From positions 1 to 64,000 of the forward strand of contig CALMSX010000065.1 of the NCBI GenBank assembly GCA_937872515.1: a stretch of DNA of 64,000 nucleotides, written 5' to 3'. This document shows positions 16,257 through 25,397 of this stretch, one piece after another. The notes below the pieces were generated by a model. It did not search any database. It saw nothing but the letters and a program-made list of their open reading frames with translations, and was not told the DNA's origin. The translations under genes and the position numbers were made by a program. Origin of the DNA: an uncultured Bacteroidota bacterium (GTDB lineage: Bacteria > Bacteroidota > Bacteroidia > Chitinophagales > Saprospiraceae). Within the stretch, counting starts at the first letter, position 1, and each line of letters opens with the position of its first letter.

Positions 16257-17308
16257 TACTTGGTTATTAGGTGATTTGAAAATCCGGGACTGAAATAAAA
16301 ACTAAGGGTATCCGCTTTGGGTTCCTGGTAGATAAAAAAGGCGGCAATGGTTGTATCGGCTTCCACAAATTCTTTGGCTTCTTTGAGTCCCAACACCATA
16401 CAAGTGGTGGCCAAAGCGTCGGCATCTATACAAAGATCTGTAATCAAGGTTGCACTCAGTATGTCGGACGGTCTGGCGCTGCAGCTGCGTGGGTCGATGA
16501 TGTGGGCCAGTTTGATGTTGCCTTTTTCAAAAAAATTCCTATAATTGCCGCTGGTGGCCAGAGCTTTGTTTGATATTGAAACAGGCATAACCACATCAGA
16601 TACTCCGGCACCACTCTCGGGCCGGCTGATGCCAATGGTCCATGGCTTTCCTTCTGCATTGACGCCTGCGGTTCGTACTTCACCTCCAATTTCAATCATG
16701 TAATCGACCACACCCTTTTTTTCAAAAAATTGGGCTATCTCGTCTACACCATGGCCGGGAGCCGATGCATTTAAATCAATTTTTACGCCTTTGCTCTTTT
16801 TCTCAATGCAAACACTGTCTCCTTTGGTGTTGCGGTAGATTTTTATCTTATTGATGCCTATAAGGGACATTAAGGAATCGATGGTCTGTTTGGATACTGT
16901 TTCAGGCTTTGCTTTTTTTTCATAACCAAATCCAAAATAATTGACAGCAGGCATTACCGTTGGGTCAAAGGCACCTCCTGATTTTTCGCTCAATTCGATG
17001 GCCCTGGTTAGTGAATATTCAAAAAATTGATCATCACTCACAGCAAAACAATATTTACCATCACTTTGATTGATTTTAGAAATGGTCGATTCGGGGTCAT
17101 AGGTTGAAAGTGACCTGTTAAAAGCTGCCAAAAGGGAATCTACCTGCTGAGCCGCTCCATCGATCTTTCCCTTGTACTTGATGGTGTAGGTAGTCCCCAT
17201 GGCCTTGCCGGTAAGGACATCATAACTTACTACTACCTCCTGGTTTTTTTCTTTGCAGGAAATGATGAATGTAAACAGAATCATAGCACTTAAAACCAGG
17301 TTTTTCAT
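16256..17308 (-). CDS. apbE: FAD:protein FMN transferase ApbE, lipoprotein
   Basis: 350 residues; attaches FMN covalently to Thr/Ser of exported flavoproteins such as NqrB/NqrC and RnfG. Lipobox IISC places it on the periplasmic face. Family motifs: GKAMGTTYTI, FNRSLSTYDPESTISKIN, DLNASAPGHGVDEI, MIEIGGEVRTAG, HIIDPRSC (usually HIIDPxTG) and CIDADALATTCMVLG. The Cys in place of the usual Gly in the HIIDP motif is a small oddity. Six bases downstream of terC and one-base overlap with the exonuclease gene: one operon. No flavoprotein substrate is encoded next to it. Confidence 0.92.
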   Translation of the reverse strand: MKNLVLSAMILFTFIISCKEKNQEVVVSYDVLTGKAMGTTYTIKYKGKIDGAAQQVDSLLAAFNRSLSTYDPESTISKINQSDGKYCFAVSDDQFFEYSLTRAIELSEKSGGAFDPTVMPAVNYFGFGYEKKAKPETVSKQTIDSLMSLIGINKIKIYRNTKGDSVCIEKKSKGVKIDLNASAPGHGVDEIAQFFEKKGVVDYMIEIGGEVRTAGVNAEGKPWTIGISRPESGAGVSDVVMPVSISNKALATSGNYRNFFEKGNIKLAHIIDPRSCSARPSDILSATLITDLCIDADALATTCMVLGLKEAKEFVEADTTIAAFFIYQEPKADTLSFYFSPGFSNHLITK

Positions 17309-17314
17309 CTCACA

Positions 17315-18172
17315 TTATTTTAATAACCCTGAGTCCTTTGCTTCCTCAGTATAGGTATGCAATTTTACAGGAGATTCTTTTTTGCGCAGTTTCATGTTCA
17401 GAAATTCCACCAGCAGAGAAAAAGCAATGGCAAAATACAGGTAACCTTTTGGCACGGCCCCAATTTCTGAGCCAAATATTTTTAAATGGGCCAGGTGTCC
17501 ACCTTCAATAATCAGCATAAATCCAATCAGGATCAGAAAGGCAAGCCCCAGCATCTGAATGGTTGGATTGCGATTGACAAATTGCCCAACCGGTACGGCA
17601 AAGGCCATCATGATGATTACGGAGGCAACCACTGCTATTATCATTACAATCAATGCTCCGTGCAAGCCGTTGGTCATTCCAACAGCCGTAAGGATAGAGT
17701 CTAAAGAGAATATGATATTGATCAGAGTTATCTGGATGACGGCTGATTGTAAAGTCTGTTTTTTACCGTGGTCTTTTGAATGGTCTTCATCAAATCCTTC
17801 AAGCTTATGGTGGATTTCCGTGACAGACTTGTACAAGAGGAACAAGCCTCCACCAGCCAGAATCAGACTCTGGTAAGATATGCCTGCTGTAATCCAGCCC
17901 GCATCGATGTGCCAAAAAGGCTCTGACATGGCAATCAGAGATGAGACACCAAATAATAATAGAATACGCAGGATCATGGCCAACAACAATCCAATATTGG
18001 TTGCCTTTTTTTGATCTTCTGTTTTCAATTTCGAAGATGCAATCGATATAAAAATGATATTATCCACACCCAATACGATTTCAAGAAAGGTCAGGGTAAG
18101 TAAACTCAACCAAATGGCTGAATTTCCAAAGTCAGGCATGTCAAATGCCATCAGATTGGCAAACAACGTCAT
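17315..18172 (-). CDS. TerC family integral membrane protein
   Basis: 285 residues, seven or so membrane helices. Acidic helix motifs typical of TerC/Alx/YceF are present: LEIVLGVDNIIFIS near the N-terminus and FSLDSILTAVGMT in the middle; the paired Asp residues bind metal in this family. Relatives export manganese and supply it to exported enzymes. A cytoplasmic His-rich loop (KLEGFDEDHSKDHGKK) fits metal binding. First gene of the operon with apbE, exonuclease and MbnP-like genes; -7 box at 18189-18196. Confidence 0.9.
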   Translation of the reverse strand: MTLFANLMAFDMPDFGNSAIWLSLLTLTFLEIVLGVDNIIFISIASSKLKTEDQKKATNIGLLLAMILRILLLFGVSSLIAMSEPFWHIDAGWITAGISYQSLILAGGGLFLLYKSVTEIHHKLEGFDEDHSKDHGKKQTLQSAVIQITLINIIFSLDSILTAVGMTNGLHGALIVMIIAVVASVIIMMAFAVPVGQFVNRNPTIQMLGLAFLILIGFMLIIEGGHLAHLKIFGSEIGAVPKGYLYFAIAFSLLVEFLNMKLRKKESPVKLHTYTEEAKDSGLLK

Positions 18173-18188
18173 ATATAATTATTTTTTG

Positions 18189-18196
18189 CAAAAGTA
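18189..18196 (-). promoter_or_regulatory. -7 box of the terC-apbE operon
   Basis: TACTTTTG on the minus strand, 16 bases before the ATG at 18172. Confidence 0.4.
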
Positions 18197-18312
18197 ATCA
18201 TTTCCATGAAAAGCCAGACGAATGATTGTCGATAAACACAGCGCATCAACTTAACCAATGTCAGACATCATTGACACTATGTGAGTTAAAATATCAATTT
18301 GTCGCAAAAACC

Positions 18313-19389
18313 ATGTTAGGTAAATACATCATTTTGGTCTTTTTGGGCATTCACGGCGCTATCCATCTTATGGGTTTTGTAAAGGCCTTACATCCGGAAA
18401 GTCTGACCGCTCTGCCAACGGCCATCTCCATTCCAAAAGGTCTTTTATGGCTGCTGACAGCACTGGTTTTAGGACTAGCCTTCATTTTACTCATTTTAGA
18501 TAAGGAGAATTGGTGGGTGGCTGCCCTTATCGGTGTTAGTATCTCTTCGTGGCTAATTTATGATTATGGTGAAGCAGCCCGTTTTGGCTGGGTAGCCAAT
18601 GCTGCTCTTATGATAGCCATTGTAATAGGTTGGGGACATGACCACTATGCCCAAGTTTACCAATGGGACGTCAAAAACGGATTAGAGCAGAAAAAAGCGC
18701 TTTTACCCACAAGACAATTGGCAGAACTGCCCCTTCCCGTACAAAAATACCTCCGCTTTTGTGGTATCAATAAGGAGCAAAGGCCAGACCATGTTTTTTT
18801 TACAATGAATGGGAAAATGCAGAATGGTAAAGGAAGCTGGTTTGATTTTACCTCAGAACAATATGATTTTTTTGAGCCATATTCCAGGTCCTTTTTTATG
18901 CTTGGAAAAATAAAGGGGCTAAAGGTACCTGGTTATCACAAATGGACTGACGGCAAAGGAAGCATGGATGTAAGTTTGTTTGGTTTGATCCCCATTTTGC
19001 ACTATGAGGGACAAATGATGTACCAGTCGGATGCAGTCACTTTATTGAATGATATTTGTCTCATGGTTCCTTCTGCTTTATTGGATCCCAATTTCAGATG
19101 GGAGAACATAGACTCTTTCACGACAAAAATCTATTTTCCATATCCGGGTGGTGAAGTTTCTGCCAACCTGATTTTTGATGAAGAAGGAAAGCTGATCAAC
19201 TTTGTTTCTGAAGACCGGTACGATGTAGGTAAGGGTAAAATATTCCGGTTTTCTACCCCTGTTACGGCTTACACCCGGATCAATGGTACCAACGTTGTAA
19301 AATCTGCTGATGCCATATGGCATTATCCGGAAGGTGATTTTACTTATGCCAAATTTAATTTGATCAGCATCCAGGTAGGCTATAAATAA
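18313..19389 (+). CDS. DUF6544-like membrane protein
   Basis: 358 residues from ATG 18313. The frame is open to a TTG at 18226, but that extension has no membrane or signal character. Four membrane helices lie in the first 125 residues, followed by a soluble domain of about 200 residues that opens with LAELPLPVQKYLRFCGI, the pattern of the DUF6544 family, and ends in repeated beta-strand segments (WHYPEGDFTYAKFNLISI). Function unknown. Divergent from the terC operon, convergent with the thiolase. Confidence 0.75.
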   Translation: MLGKYIILVFLGIHGAIHLMGFVKALHPESLTALPTAISIPKGLLWLLTALVLGLAFILLILDKENWWVAALIGVSISSWLIYDYGEAARFGWVANAALMIAIVIGWGHDHYAQVYQWDVKNGLEQKKALLPTRQLAELPLPVQKYLRFCGINKEQRPDHVFFTMNGKMQNGKGSWFDFTSEQYDFFEPYSRSFFMLGKIKGLKVPGYHKWTDGKGSMDVSLFGLIPILHYEGQMMYQSDAVTLLNDICLMVPSALLDPNFRWENIDSFTTKIYFPYPGGEVSANLIFDEEGKLINFVSEDRYDVGKGKIFRFSTPVTAYTRINGTNVVKSADAIWHYPEGDFTYAKFNLISIQVGYK

Positions 19390-19408
19390 GCCTTAAGATT
19401 GAGGTCGA

Positions 19409-20578
19409 TTAAAACCTTTCTATGACGCCGGCGATGCCCTGACCACCCCCTACACAAGCAGTGACAATGCCATACTTTTGATTTCTACTTTTCAACTCAT
19501 CCATCAATTGAATGGTCAACTTAGCTCCTGTACAACCAAGTGGGTGTCCTAAGGCAATAGCGCCTCCATTTACATTTACAATTTCCGGATTGAGACCGGC
19601 TTCTTTGATCACTGCCAGACTTTGGGTTGCAAAAGCTTCGTTGAGTTCAATCAAATGGATATCAGACAATGTTAGTCCAGCCTGCTGAAGTGCTTTGGGA
19701 ATGGCCACACAAGGTCCTATACCCATGTAAAGTGGATCAACCCCTCCTACGCTGCAGGATGCCAAACGTGCCACAGGTTGCAGATTATACCGTTTTACAA
19801 TCTCTTCACTTACCACCAGGGTAAATGCAGCCCCGTCAGAGGTCTGTGATGAGTTGCCGGCTGTAACTACACCCCCGTTTTTAAAAACAGCAGGCAATTT
19901 GGCCAGGGCCTCAACAGAAGTATCCGTTCTTACACCGTCATCCATGACAACAGTAATCGTGGATTCTTTTCTTTTATTATTTTCAACGGTCACTTCTGTA
20001 ACTTCAACAGGAAGGATCGAGGCACTGAACTTACCATCTGCAATGGCTTTGCCCGCCAATTGATGAGACCTATAGGCAAAGGCATCGGACTCTTCCCTGC
20101 TCACACCATATTTTACTGCAACGGCTTCAGCAGTTGCTCCCATGCTCACGTGATAGTTTACATTTTCCATAGCAGCCTGGTAGGAGGGTGCCATCTTATA
20201 TCCGGTCATGGGTATTAAACTCATACTTTCCGCGCCTCCTGCTACATAAATGTGACCCATGCCCGCTTTGATCTTGGCTGTGGCAATGGCAATGGTTTCC
20301 AGCCCTGAAGCACAATATCGATTGACCGTCATACCTGCCACTTCTTTGCCCAAGGCCCGACTCGAAATGTTCCTGCCTATTTGCAATCCCTGTTCTCCTT
20401 CCGGATTGGCACAACCAACTATGACATCATCTACCAATCCAGGTTCTATCATCGGGTATTTTGCCATCAGGGCTTTTATCACCAATACTGCCAGGTCATC
20501 TGACCGGAAATTTCGGAATCCTCCTCTTTTGGATTTTGTTACCGCTGATCGAAGTCCATCTATGATATATGCTTCCAT
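19409..20578 (-). CDS. fadA: Acetyl-CoA acyltransferase (3-ketoacyl-CoA thiolase)
   Basis: 389 residues, the normal thiolase length. Catalyses the last, thiolytic step of beta-oxidation. Active-site motifs: nucleophilic Cys in [17 protein letters not shown], His in [13 protein letters not shown], and second Cys in ACVGGGQG. It lies directly downstream of the fused dehydrogenase/hydratase gene on the same strand, separated by 62 bases holding a G-rich heptamer repeat. The pair matches the FadN-FadA arrangement of Bacillus rather than the FadB-FadA order. Confidence 0.93.
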   Translation of the reverse strand: MEAYIIDGLRSAVTKSKRGGFRNFRSDDLAVLVIKALMAKYPMIEPGLVDDVIVGCANPEGEQGLQIGRNISSRALGKEVAGMTVNRYCASGLETIAIATAKIKAGMGHIYVAGGAESMSLIPMTGYKMAPSYQAAMENVNYHVSMGATAEAVAVKYGVSREESDAFAYRSHQLAGKAIADGKFSASILPVEVTEVTVENNKRKESTITVVMDDGVRTDTSVEALAKLPAVFKNGGVVTAGNSSQTSDGAAFTLVVSEEIVKRYNLQPVARLASCSVGGVDPLYMGIGPCVAIPKALQQAGLTLSDIHLIELNEAFATQSLAVIKEAGLNPEIVNVNGGAIALGHPLGCTGAKLTIQLMDELKSRNQKYGIVTACVGGGQGIAGVIERF

Positions 20579-20606
20579 GTTATTTTAATTTTCAATTTAT
20601 AATTCC

Positions 20607-20648
20607 TAGCCCCTAGTCCCTAGCCCCTAGCCCCTATTTCCTAATTCC
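20607..20648 (-). repeat. Heptamer tandem repeat with G-quadruplex pattern between fadN and fadA
   Basis: On the plus strand, six consecutive 7-base units: TAGCCCC, TAGTCCC, TAGCCCC, TAGCCCC, TATTTCC, TAATTCC. On the transcribed sense (minus) strand this gives four G runs of 3-4 with 3-4 base loops (20610-20634), a canonical G-quadruplex motif. The last two degenerate units run over the fadN stop codon. Confidence 0.85.
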
Positions 20649-23016
20649 TCAACGGTTTGTTGTTGATCAGCATGTATTGAATCCTATCCAAGGTCTTTTG
20701 ATTTCCCAACAATTGCAGGAAGGCTTCTCTTTCAATATCCAATAAATATTGTTCACTAACTTTTTGTTGTCCTGTGAGATCTCCTCCGCAGAGTACATAG
20801 GCTACCTTTCTACTGATCTCAACATCGTAATCTGACATATATTTGCCAAGGTAAAATTCGTTGATGGCTGTATAAAGGGTGGCGAGTCCTGTCCTTCCAA
20901 GTACGGTAACAACTTTGGGTGCGGGTGCTGTATAGTTTTCTGCCAGTGCCAGCACTTTAGCTTTAGCTTGGTACAAGACTTGTTCGGTGCTCAGGCACAC
21001 GCTGTCTCTGTTTTTCAGCAGATAACCCAGATTAAAACCTTCATGAGCGGAGGTGGCTACCGCCGCTGTAGCTATTGTTCTAAGTTTTTCTATTAAGGTA
21101 GGGATTTGGGTATCGCCTTCAAAAAAGGAATCAGAGGCTCTGAGGGCAAATTCTTTGGTACCTCCTCCTCCGGGTATCAGTCCTACGCCAACTTCGACAA
21201 GGCCCATATAGGTTTCTGCAGCACAAACGCCGGCATCAGCATGCACCAGCATCTCAACACCACCACCAAAACAGTAGCCTTGTGTAGCTACCACAACGGG
21301 GATCTTGGCGTATCGCATGGCCATATTGATTTGTTGAAAGCCGTCTACCATGGTCTCCAGCTTATCAAAGTTCTTTTGCATGGCTTCCATGCCCACGGCC
21401 ATCAGATTGGCACCTACCGTAAAATTTTTGGCATTGTTGCCGATGACGACACCCTTCCAGCTTCCTTCCTCTGCCAGTTTAAGTGCTTCCATGACTCCCA
21501 TTCCTATGCCTTCACCTATGGCATTGGCTTTGCTAGTGAACTCAAGGCAGAGTACTCCATCGCCAAGGTCATGTAAGACGCACTCACTATTTTTGTATAC
21601 TGCACTATTTTCTCTGATAAAATCAAGGTGGATTGTTTTTTGGGCATTGGGTAAGGATAGATATCCGGCTGTTGTCAGGTCGTAATACTTTTTAATACCA
21701 TTCTCGATTTGATAAAACTTTTCCAAACCGTTATCGAGCATTTTTTGAACCCATTCCGGTACTGCATGTCCAAATTTTTGCAGCATTTGCGCTCCTTTTT
21801 GCAAGCCAAACATATCCCAATATTCAAACGGTCCGTAACCCCAGGCGTATCCTGATTTCATGGCGTCGTCAATGCTATAAAGGTTATCTGATATTTCAGG
21901 AACCCTATTGGCGGTATAGGCAAATAGGCCGGCAAAATATTCTTCAAGAAAGCGACCTCCGGCATCATCAAAATGAATCATTTCTTTGATGCGTTTATCA
22001 ACTAGTTCAATTTTTTTGCCAAGCGCTAAGGACTGAAGTTTGGGTTTTTCGGTCTTTATATATTCCAGGGTATTGAGATCCAGCTCTAATACTATGGTCC
22101 GGCCATTTTCATCTTTTTCTTTGGTCTTTTTATAGTAGCCCTGTCCTGATTTATTGCCCAAAAATTGGTTGTCGAGCAGAAAACGGGTATGGGGGGGCAT
22201 ATCTTTCTGGGCAAGCTGTTTTACATATTCATCATCCGGACAAGTGGCTATCACACCCTGCGTCACTTTGACCGAAGTATCAAGACCTACCAAATCCAAC
22301 AATCGATAGCTTCCTGTAGAGGGCCAGCCAATGGGGTCAGAAGTAAGTTTGTCAACTTCAGATATCCGCAATTCATATTTTTGGGTGAGTTCGTTGATTT
22401 TATTGCCCGAAAAGAAACCAATACGATTGGCAATGAAGGCTGGTGTATCTTTGCACAATACGGTCTTTTTGCCCATATAGGTGGTGCCATAAGACATAAA
22501 AAAGTCCACAATGGTCTGATCAGTTTCTGCGTGGGGAATAATTTCCAATAAGGCCATATACCTCACAGGATTAAAAAAGTGGGTACCACAAAAGTGTTTT
22601 TTAAAATCTGCTGATCTGCCCTCTGCCAACAATGAAATGGGAATACCGGATGTATTGGTGGTAATCAAAGTGCCCGGTTTTCGGTACTTTTCAACCTGCT
22701 CATACAAAGCTTGTTTGATCTCAGCTTTTTCGACAACCACCTCAATGATCCAATCGCTATCAGTGATGGTAGGAAGGTGATCTTCGAAATTGCCTACCGT
22801 AATATTTGAGGCAAATTTTTTGTCGTACAAAAGAGCAGGACTTGACTTTACAGCCTTAGCCAGGGATTCCGCTGCAGGGGCGTTTCTGTTTTTTTCTTCT
22901 TTACCTGGAAGGTCCAGCAAATGAACCTGTACCCCGATATTGGCCAGATGACAGGCAATTCCTGAACCCATAATGCCCGAACCCAGGACAGTCGCTTTTT
23001 TTATTCTGAATGACAT
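20641..23016 (-). CDS. fadN: 3-hydroxyacyl-CoA dehydrogenase / enoyl-CoA hydratase fusion (FadN type)
   Basis: 791 residues, carrying two beta-oxidation steps in one chain. N-terminal NAD-binding Rossmann domain (ATVLGSGIMGSGIACHLANI) and dehydrogenase core with HFFNPVRYMALLEI, C-terminal dehydrogenase helices at about 190-420, then a crotonase domain at about 490-690 with VGANLMAV, CFGGGVEMLVHAD and GLIPGGGGTKEFALR. The order dehydrogenase-then-hydratase is that of FadN, the reverse of FadB. Palindrome and -7 box upstream suggest control by a fatty-acid regulator. Confidence 0.92.
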   Translation of the reverse strand: MSFRIKKATVLGSGIMGSGIACHLANIGVQVHLLDLPGKEEKNRNAPAAESLAKAVKSSPALLYDKKFASNITVGNFEDHLPTITDSDWIIEVVVEKAEIKQALYEQVEKYRKPGTLITTNTSGIPISLLAEGRSADFKKHFCGTHFFNPVRYMALLEIIPHAETDQTIVDFFMSYGTTYMGKKTVLCKDTPAFIANRIGFFSGNKINELTQKYELRISEVDKLTSDPIGWPSTGSYRLLDLVGLDTSVKVTQGVIATCPDDEYVKQLAQKDMPPHTRFLLDNQFLGNKSGQGYYKKTKEKDENGRTIVLELDLNTLEYIKTEKPKLQSLALGKKIELVDKRIKEMIHFDDAGGRFLEEYFAGLFAYTANRVPEISDNLYSIDDAMKSGYAWGYGPFEYWDMFGLQKGAQMLQKFGHAVPEWVQKMLDNGLEKFYQIENGIKKYYDLTTAGYLSLPNAQKTIHLDFIRENSAVYKNSECVLHDLGDGVLCLEFTSKANAIGEGIGMGVMEALKLAEEGSWKGVVIGNNAKNFTVGANLMAVGMEAMQKNFDKLETMVDGFQQINMAMRYAKIPVVVATQGYCFGGGVEMLVHADAGVCAAETYMGLVEVGVGLIPGGGGTKEFALRASDSFFEGDTQIPTLIEKLRTIATAAVATSAHEGFNLGYLLKNRDSVCLSTEQVLYQAKAKVLALAENYTAPAPKVVTVLGRTGLATLYTAINEFYLGKYMSDYDVEISRKVAYVLCGGDLTGQQKVSEQYLLDIEREAFLQLLGNQKTLDRIQYMLINNKPLRN

Positions 23017-23043
23017 GGCTAAATCAATTGTGGCTTAAAATTA

Positions 23044-23051
23044 CAAATTTA
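23044..23051 (-). promoter_or_regulatory. -7 box of fadN-fadA
   Basis: TAAATTTG on the minus strand, 27 bases before the ATG at 23016. Confidence 0.4.
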
Positions 23052-23067
23052 GAATTAAAATAAAAAA

Positions 23068-23082
23068 TTAACTCTAAGTTAA
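23068..23082. promoter_or_regulatory. Perfect palindrome, candidate fad operator
   Basis: TTAACTCTAAGTTAA: two 6-base arms with a 3-base centre, placed about 16 bases upstream of the -7 box, where the -33 element should be. A dimeric repressor bound here would block the promoter. The rest of 23083-23251 shows nothing further. Confidence 0.4.
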
Positions 23083-23251
23083 GAAAATAATTTTTGCACA
23101 AACAGGTTATTAACCTGAGATCGGCCATAACCATATCCTATTCACACACTCATTAGCCTGGTTGATCTGATTTTATAAGTGAAACAGGGATATGGGAAAC
23201 TAAAATTGTCACGTTTAGAGATAAGGCACATTTTTTGGTAAATAATAGATC

Positions 23252-23845
23252 ATGACACCTAAACATATATTAGTAATACAAGTATTTATGCTGCTCTTGG
23301 TTTCAAATTGGGCCAAGGCACAGTTTACGGTTTATGGAGGCATAAGTACGGTCATTTCAAAGGATCAACTGGTTACGCCCAAATCAACCAGCCACACAGG
23401 CTATGTAACAGGACTGAACCTCAGGATGTTGGATGACGGACTCTGTTTCTTGTTCACCGGCGAATACGGGACCTTTAACCTTTTGGCAGCAGAGGAAAGA
23501 TCGTTTTTCAAGGGAGAGAAGTTGACCTATTTAAAGGGCAAGGTGGGCCTGGGCTTCGATCTATTCCATCTGAGCAAAAACATCAAAGTGAGGTCCAAGT
23601 TTCAGGGAAACCTGCTTTATGTTCAAAAGTATAATGATAGCCAGGTTGGCGCTACCCAGGCATTAAAGGAATCTGGTTACAGTGAATTAAATGAGGCCAT
23701 TGGCGGATTAAGCACTGGTCTGGGTCTCACCGTGGGCATCTTTGACATCGATTTTGAATACGAATATGGCTTTTACAACATTTATTATGCCCGACACCAA
23801 TCTACCTTGAATTTTTACAATTTGACCGGAGGTATTCGATTTTAG
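23252..23845 (+). CDS. Small outer-membrane beta-barrel protein
   Basis: 197 residues. Signal peptide ending WAKA, then alternating hydrophobic/polar strands and a C-terminal strand ending in F (NLTGGIRF), the pattern of 8-10 stranded outer-membrane barrels (PorT / OmpA-like barrel group). No specific family recognised and no neighbour that explains it: the fad genes are divergent and a separate lipoprotein gene follows. Confidence 0.7.
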   Translation: MTPKHILVIQVFMLLLVSNWAKAQFTVYGGISTVISKDQLVTPKSTSHTGYVTGLNLRMLDDGLCFLFTGEYGTFNLLAAEERSFFKGEKLTYLKGKVGLGFDLFHLSKNIKVRSKFQGNLLYVQKYNDSQVGATQALKESGYSELNEAIGGLSTGLGLTVGIFDIDFEYEYGFYNIYYARHQSTLNFYNLTGGIRF

Positions 23846-23882
23846 GCAGGTTTTGACCAAACAATCTCTTTTCAAAACTGCC
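23845..23882 (+). terminator. Possible hairpin after the barrel gene
   Basis: GGCAG-(G)-TTTTG pairs with CAAAACTGCC around a 17-base loop; one bulge and no T tract, so a weak call. Confidence 0.3.
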
Positions 23883-23943
23883 ATTAACAAATCATTAAAT
23901 AACCATTAGGTAAAATGATATAAACAGATTGATACCCGACGTA

Positions 23944-23951
23944 TATCTTTG
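23944..23951 (+). promoter_or_regulatory. -7 box of the small lipoprotein gene
   Basis: TATCTTTG, 36 bases before ATG 23988; AT-rich leader. Confidence 0.45.
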
Positions 23952-23987
23952 CGTTATAATTGTATTAAACTTAAAAATATTTTTAAA

Positions 23988-24179
23988 ATGAAAAAAGTTC
24001 TTTTTGTATTCTTCGTAGCTGCTATGGCTATCGCAACTTCTTGTAGAAACCAAGCTGCAGAAACTGCACCTGCTGAAGCACCAGTTGAAGCAGCACCAGC
24101 TGAAGCAGCACCTGCTGAAGCTCCAGCAGCTACTGACACTACTGCAGCACCAGCTGAAGCAGCTCCTGCTCAACAGTAA
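23988..24179 (+). CDS. 63-residue Ala/Pro/Glu-rich lipoprotein
   Basis: Short lipoprotein: signal peptide MKKVLFVFFVAAMAIATSC with lipobox ATSC, giving a mature chain of about 45 residues made almost wholly of Ala, Pro, Glu and Thr in PAEA-type repeats. No fold is expected; it would be a flexible acidic tether on the membrane. An upstream in-frame ATG at 23949 overlaps the -7 box and is rejected. Isolated gene with its own promoter and strong terminator, the layout of a highly expressed small protein. Function unknown. Confidence 0.8.
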   Translation: MKKVLFVFFVAAMAIATSCRNQAAETAPAEAPVEAAPAEAAPAEAPAATDTTAAPAEAAPAQQ

Positions 24180-24233
24180 TCAGAAACAGACTAAGAACTA
24201 TACGTAAAGATATAGTACAGACTTAGCTAAGAG

Positions 24234-24264
24234 AAGTCCCGGTTTTTACCGGGACTTTTTTTTT
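24234..24264 (+). terminator. Strong Rho-independent terminator
   Basis: Perfect 10-bp stem AAGTCCCGGT / ACCGGGACTT, TTTT loop, followed by a T tract. Confidence 0.95.
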
Positions 24265-24298
24265 ACCATACCCAGACCGTCCCTACCATTATTCAACT

Positions 24299-24306
24299 TA
24301 TTTTTG
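24299..24306 (+). promoter_or_regulatory. -7 box of trpS
   Basis: TATTTTTG, 21 bases before ATG 24328. Confidence 0.4.
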
Positions 24307-24327
24307 CCCCTCAAATCATTTCACCAT

Positions 24328-25326
24328 ATGAAGACCGTATTATCGGCTATTCAGCCCACAGGAGATATTCACTTAGGAAATTATTTTGGTGCCGTGGCCA
24401 ATTGGGTCCGACTCCAGCAGGATTATCGTTGTATTTACGGCGTTGTTGACTATCATGCAATGACCATGCCCTACGATCCGGTTAAATTGAGGAATAATAC
24501 CTGGGAGCTTATCATCAATCTGATAGCGGTGGGTGTAAAACCAGAAAACCTCTTTGTCCAATCACTTGTGCCCGAGCATACGGAACTCACCTGGATATTT
24601 AATTGCTTTTGCTCTTATGGTCAGCTTACCCGAATGACGCAATTCAAAGATAAAAGCAACCAATTGGGCGAAATGTCCAAAGATGACTTCATTTCGGTAG
24701 GCTTATTGGACTATCCGGTATTACAAGCAGCTGATATCCTGATCTATAAGGCTGATTATGTGCCCGTTGGCAAAGACCAGGAGCAACACCTGGAGTTGTC
24801 GAGAGACATCGCCCAGCGATTCAATACCCAGGTCAAAAAAGAATATTTTGTTTTGCCAGAAGGCTTGTACACCGAAACGCCTAAAATCAAATCTACGGCA
24901 GATCCAAGTCGTAAAATGAGCAAATCAGCAGGTGAGAAACACTACATCTCTCTATTTGCGGAAGAAACGGTGGTGAGAAAACAAATCAAATCAGCCGTAA
25001 CCGATACAGGCGAAACATCTGATTCAATGAGTGAGGGGGTTGCCAATTTATTTGAAATGATCAAGGCCAGCGGCGCAACGGAGGTATATGACTCTTTGAT
25101 GGGAGAATATCAGAAAGGCAGTCTAAAATACGCTGAACTAAAAGAAGCAACCGCCAATGTCATCGTGGATTTATTGCAAGTCTTTAAGAATAATAAAGCT
25201 GCCATAAATGAAGACAAAAGAGCTATTAAAGACCAAATCAAAGCATCTTCCGAACAAATCAGAAAAAGAGCCCAGGAAACGATTAGAGAAGTAAAAGAGC
25301 TGACAGGCTTGCTCAATGTGAGGTAA
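24328..25326 (+). CDS. trpS: Tryptophanyl-tRNA synthetase
   Basis: 332 residues, normal for bacterial TrpRS; charges tRNA-Trp. Class I signatures: SAIQPTGDIHLGNYFGA (HIGH-type motif) and RKMSKSAGE (KMSKS). DYHAMT and the VPVGKDQEQHLELSRDIAQRFN segment form the tryptophan and dimer region. The frame is open to TTG at 24304, inside the -7 box, so ATG 24328 is the start. Confidence 0.96.
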   Translation: MKTVLSAIQPTGDIHLGNYFGAVANWVRLQQDYRCIYGVVDYHAMTMPYDPVKLRNNTWELIINLIAVGVKPENLFVQSLVPEHTELTWIFNCFCSYGQLTRMTQFKDKSNQLGEMSKDDFISVGLLDYPVLQAADILIYKADYVPVGKDQEQHLELSRDIAQRFNTQVKKEYFVLPEGLYTETPKIKSTADPSRKMSKSAGEKHYISLFAEETVVRKQIKSAVTDTGETSDSMSEGVANLFEMIKASGATEVYDSLMGEYQKGSLKYAELKEATANVIVDLLQVFKNNKAAINEDKRAIKDQIKASSEQIRKRAQETIREVKELTGLLNVR

Positions 25327-25397
25327 AAGCAGACAATTTGCTCTGTTTTGTGGGTACAAAGCCCATGATTTGACGTATCTTTCATAAAATTTGCAGT

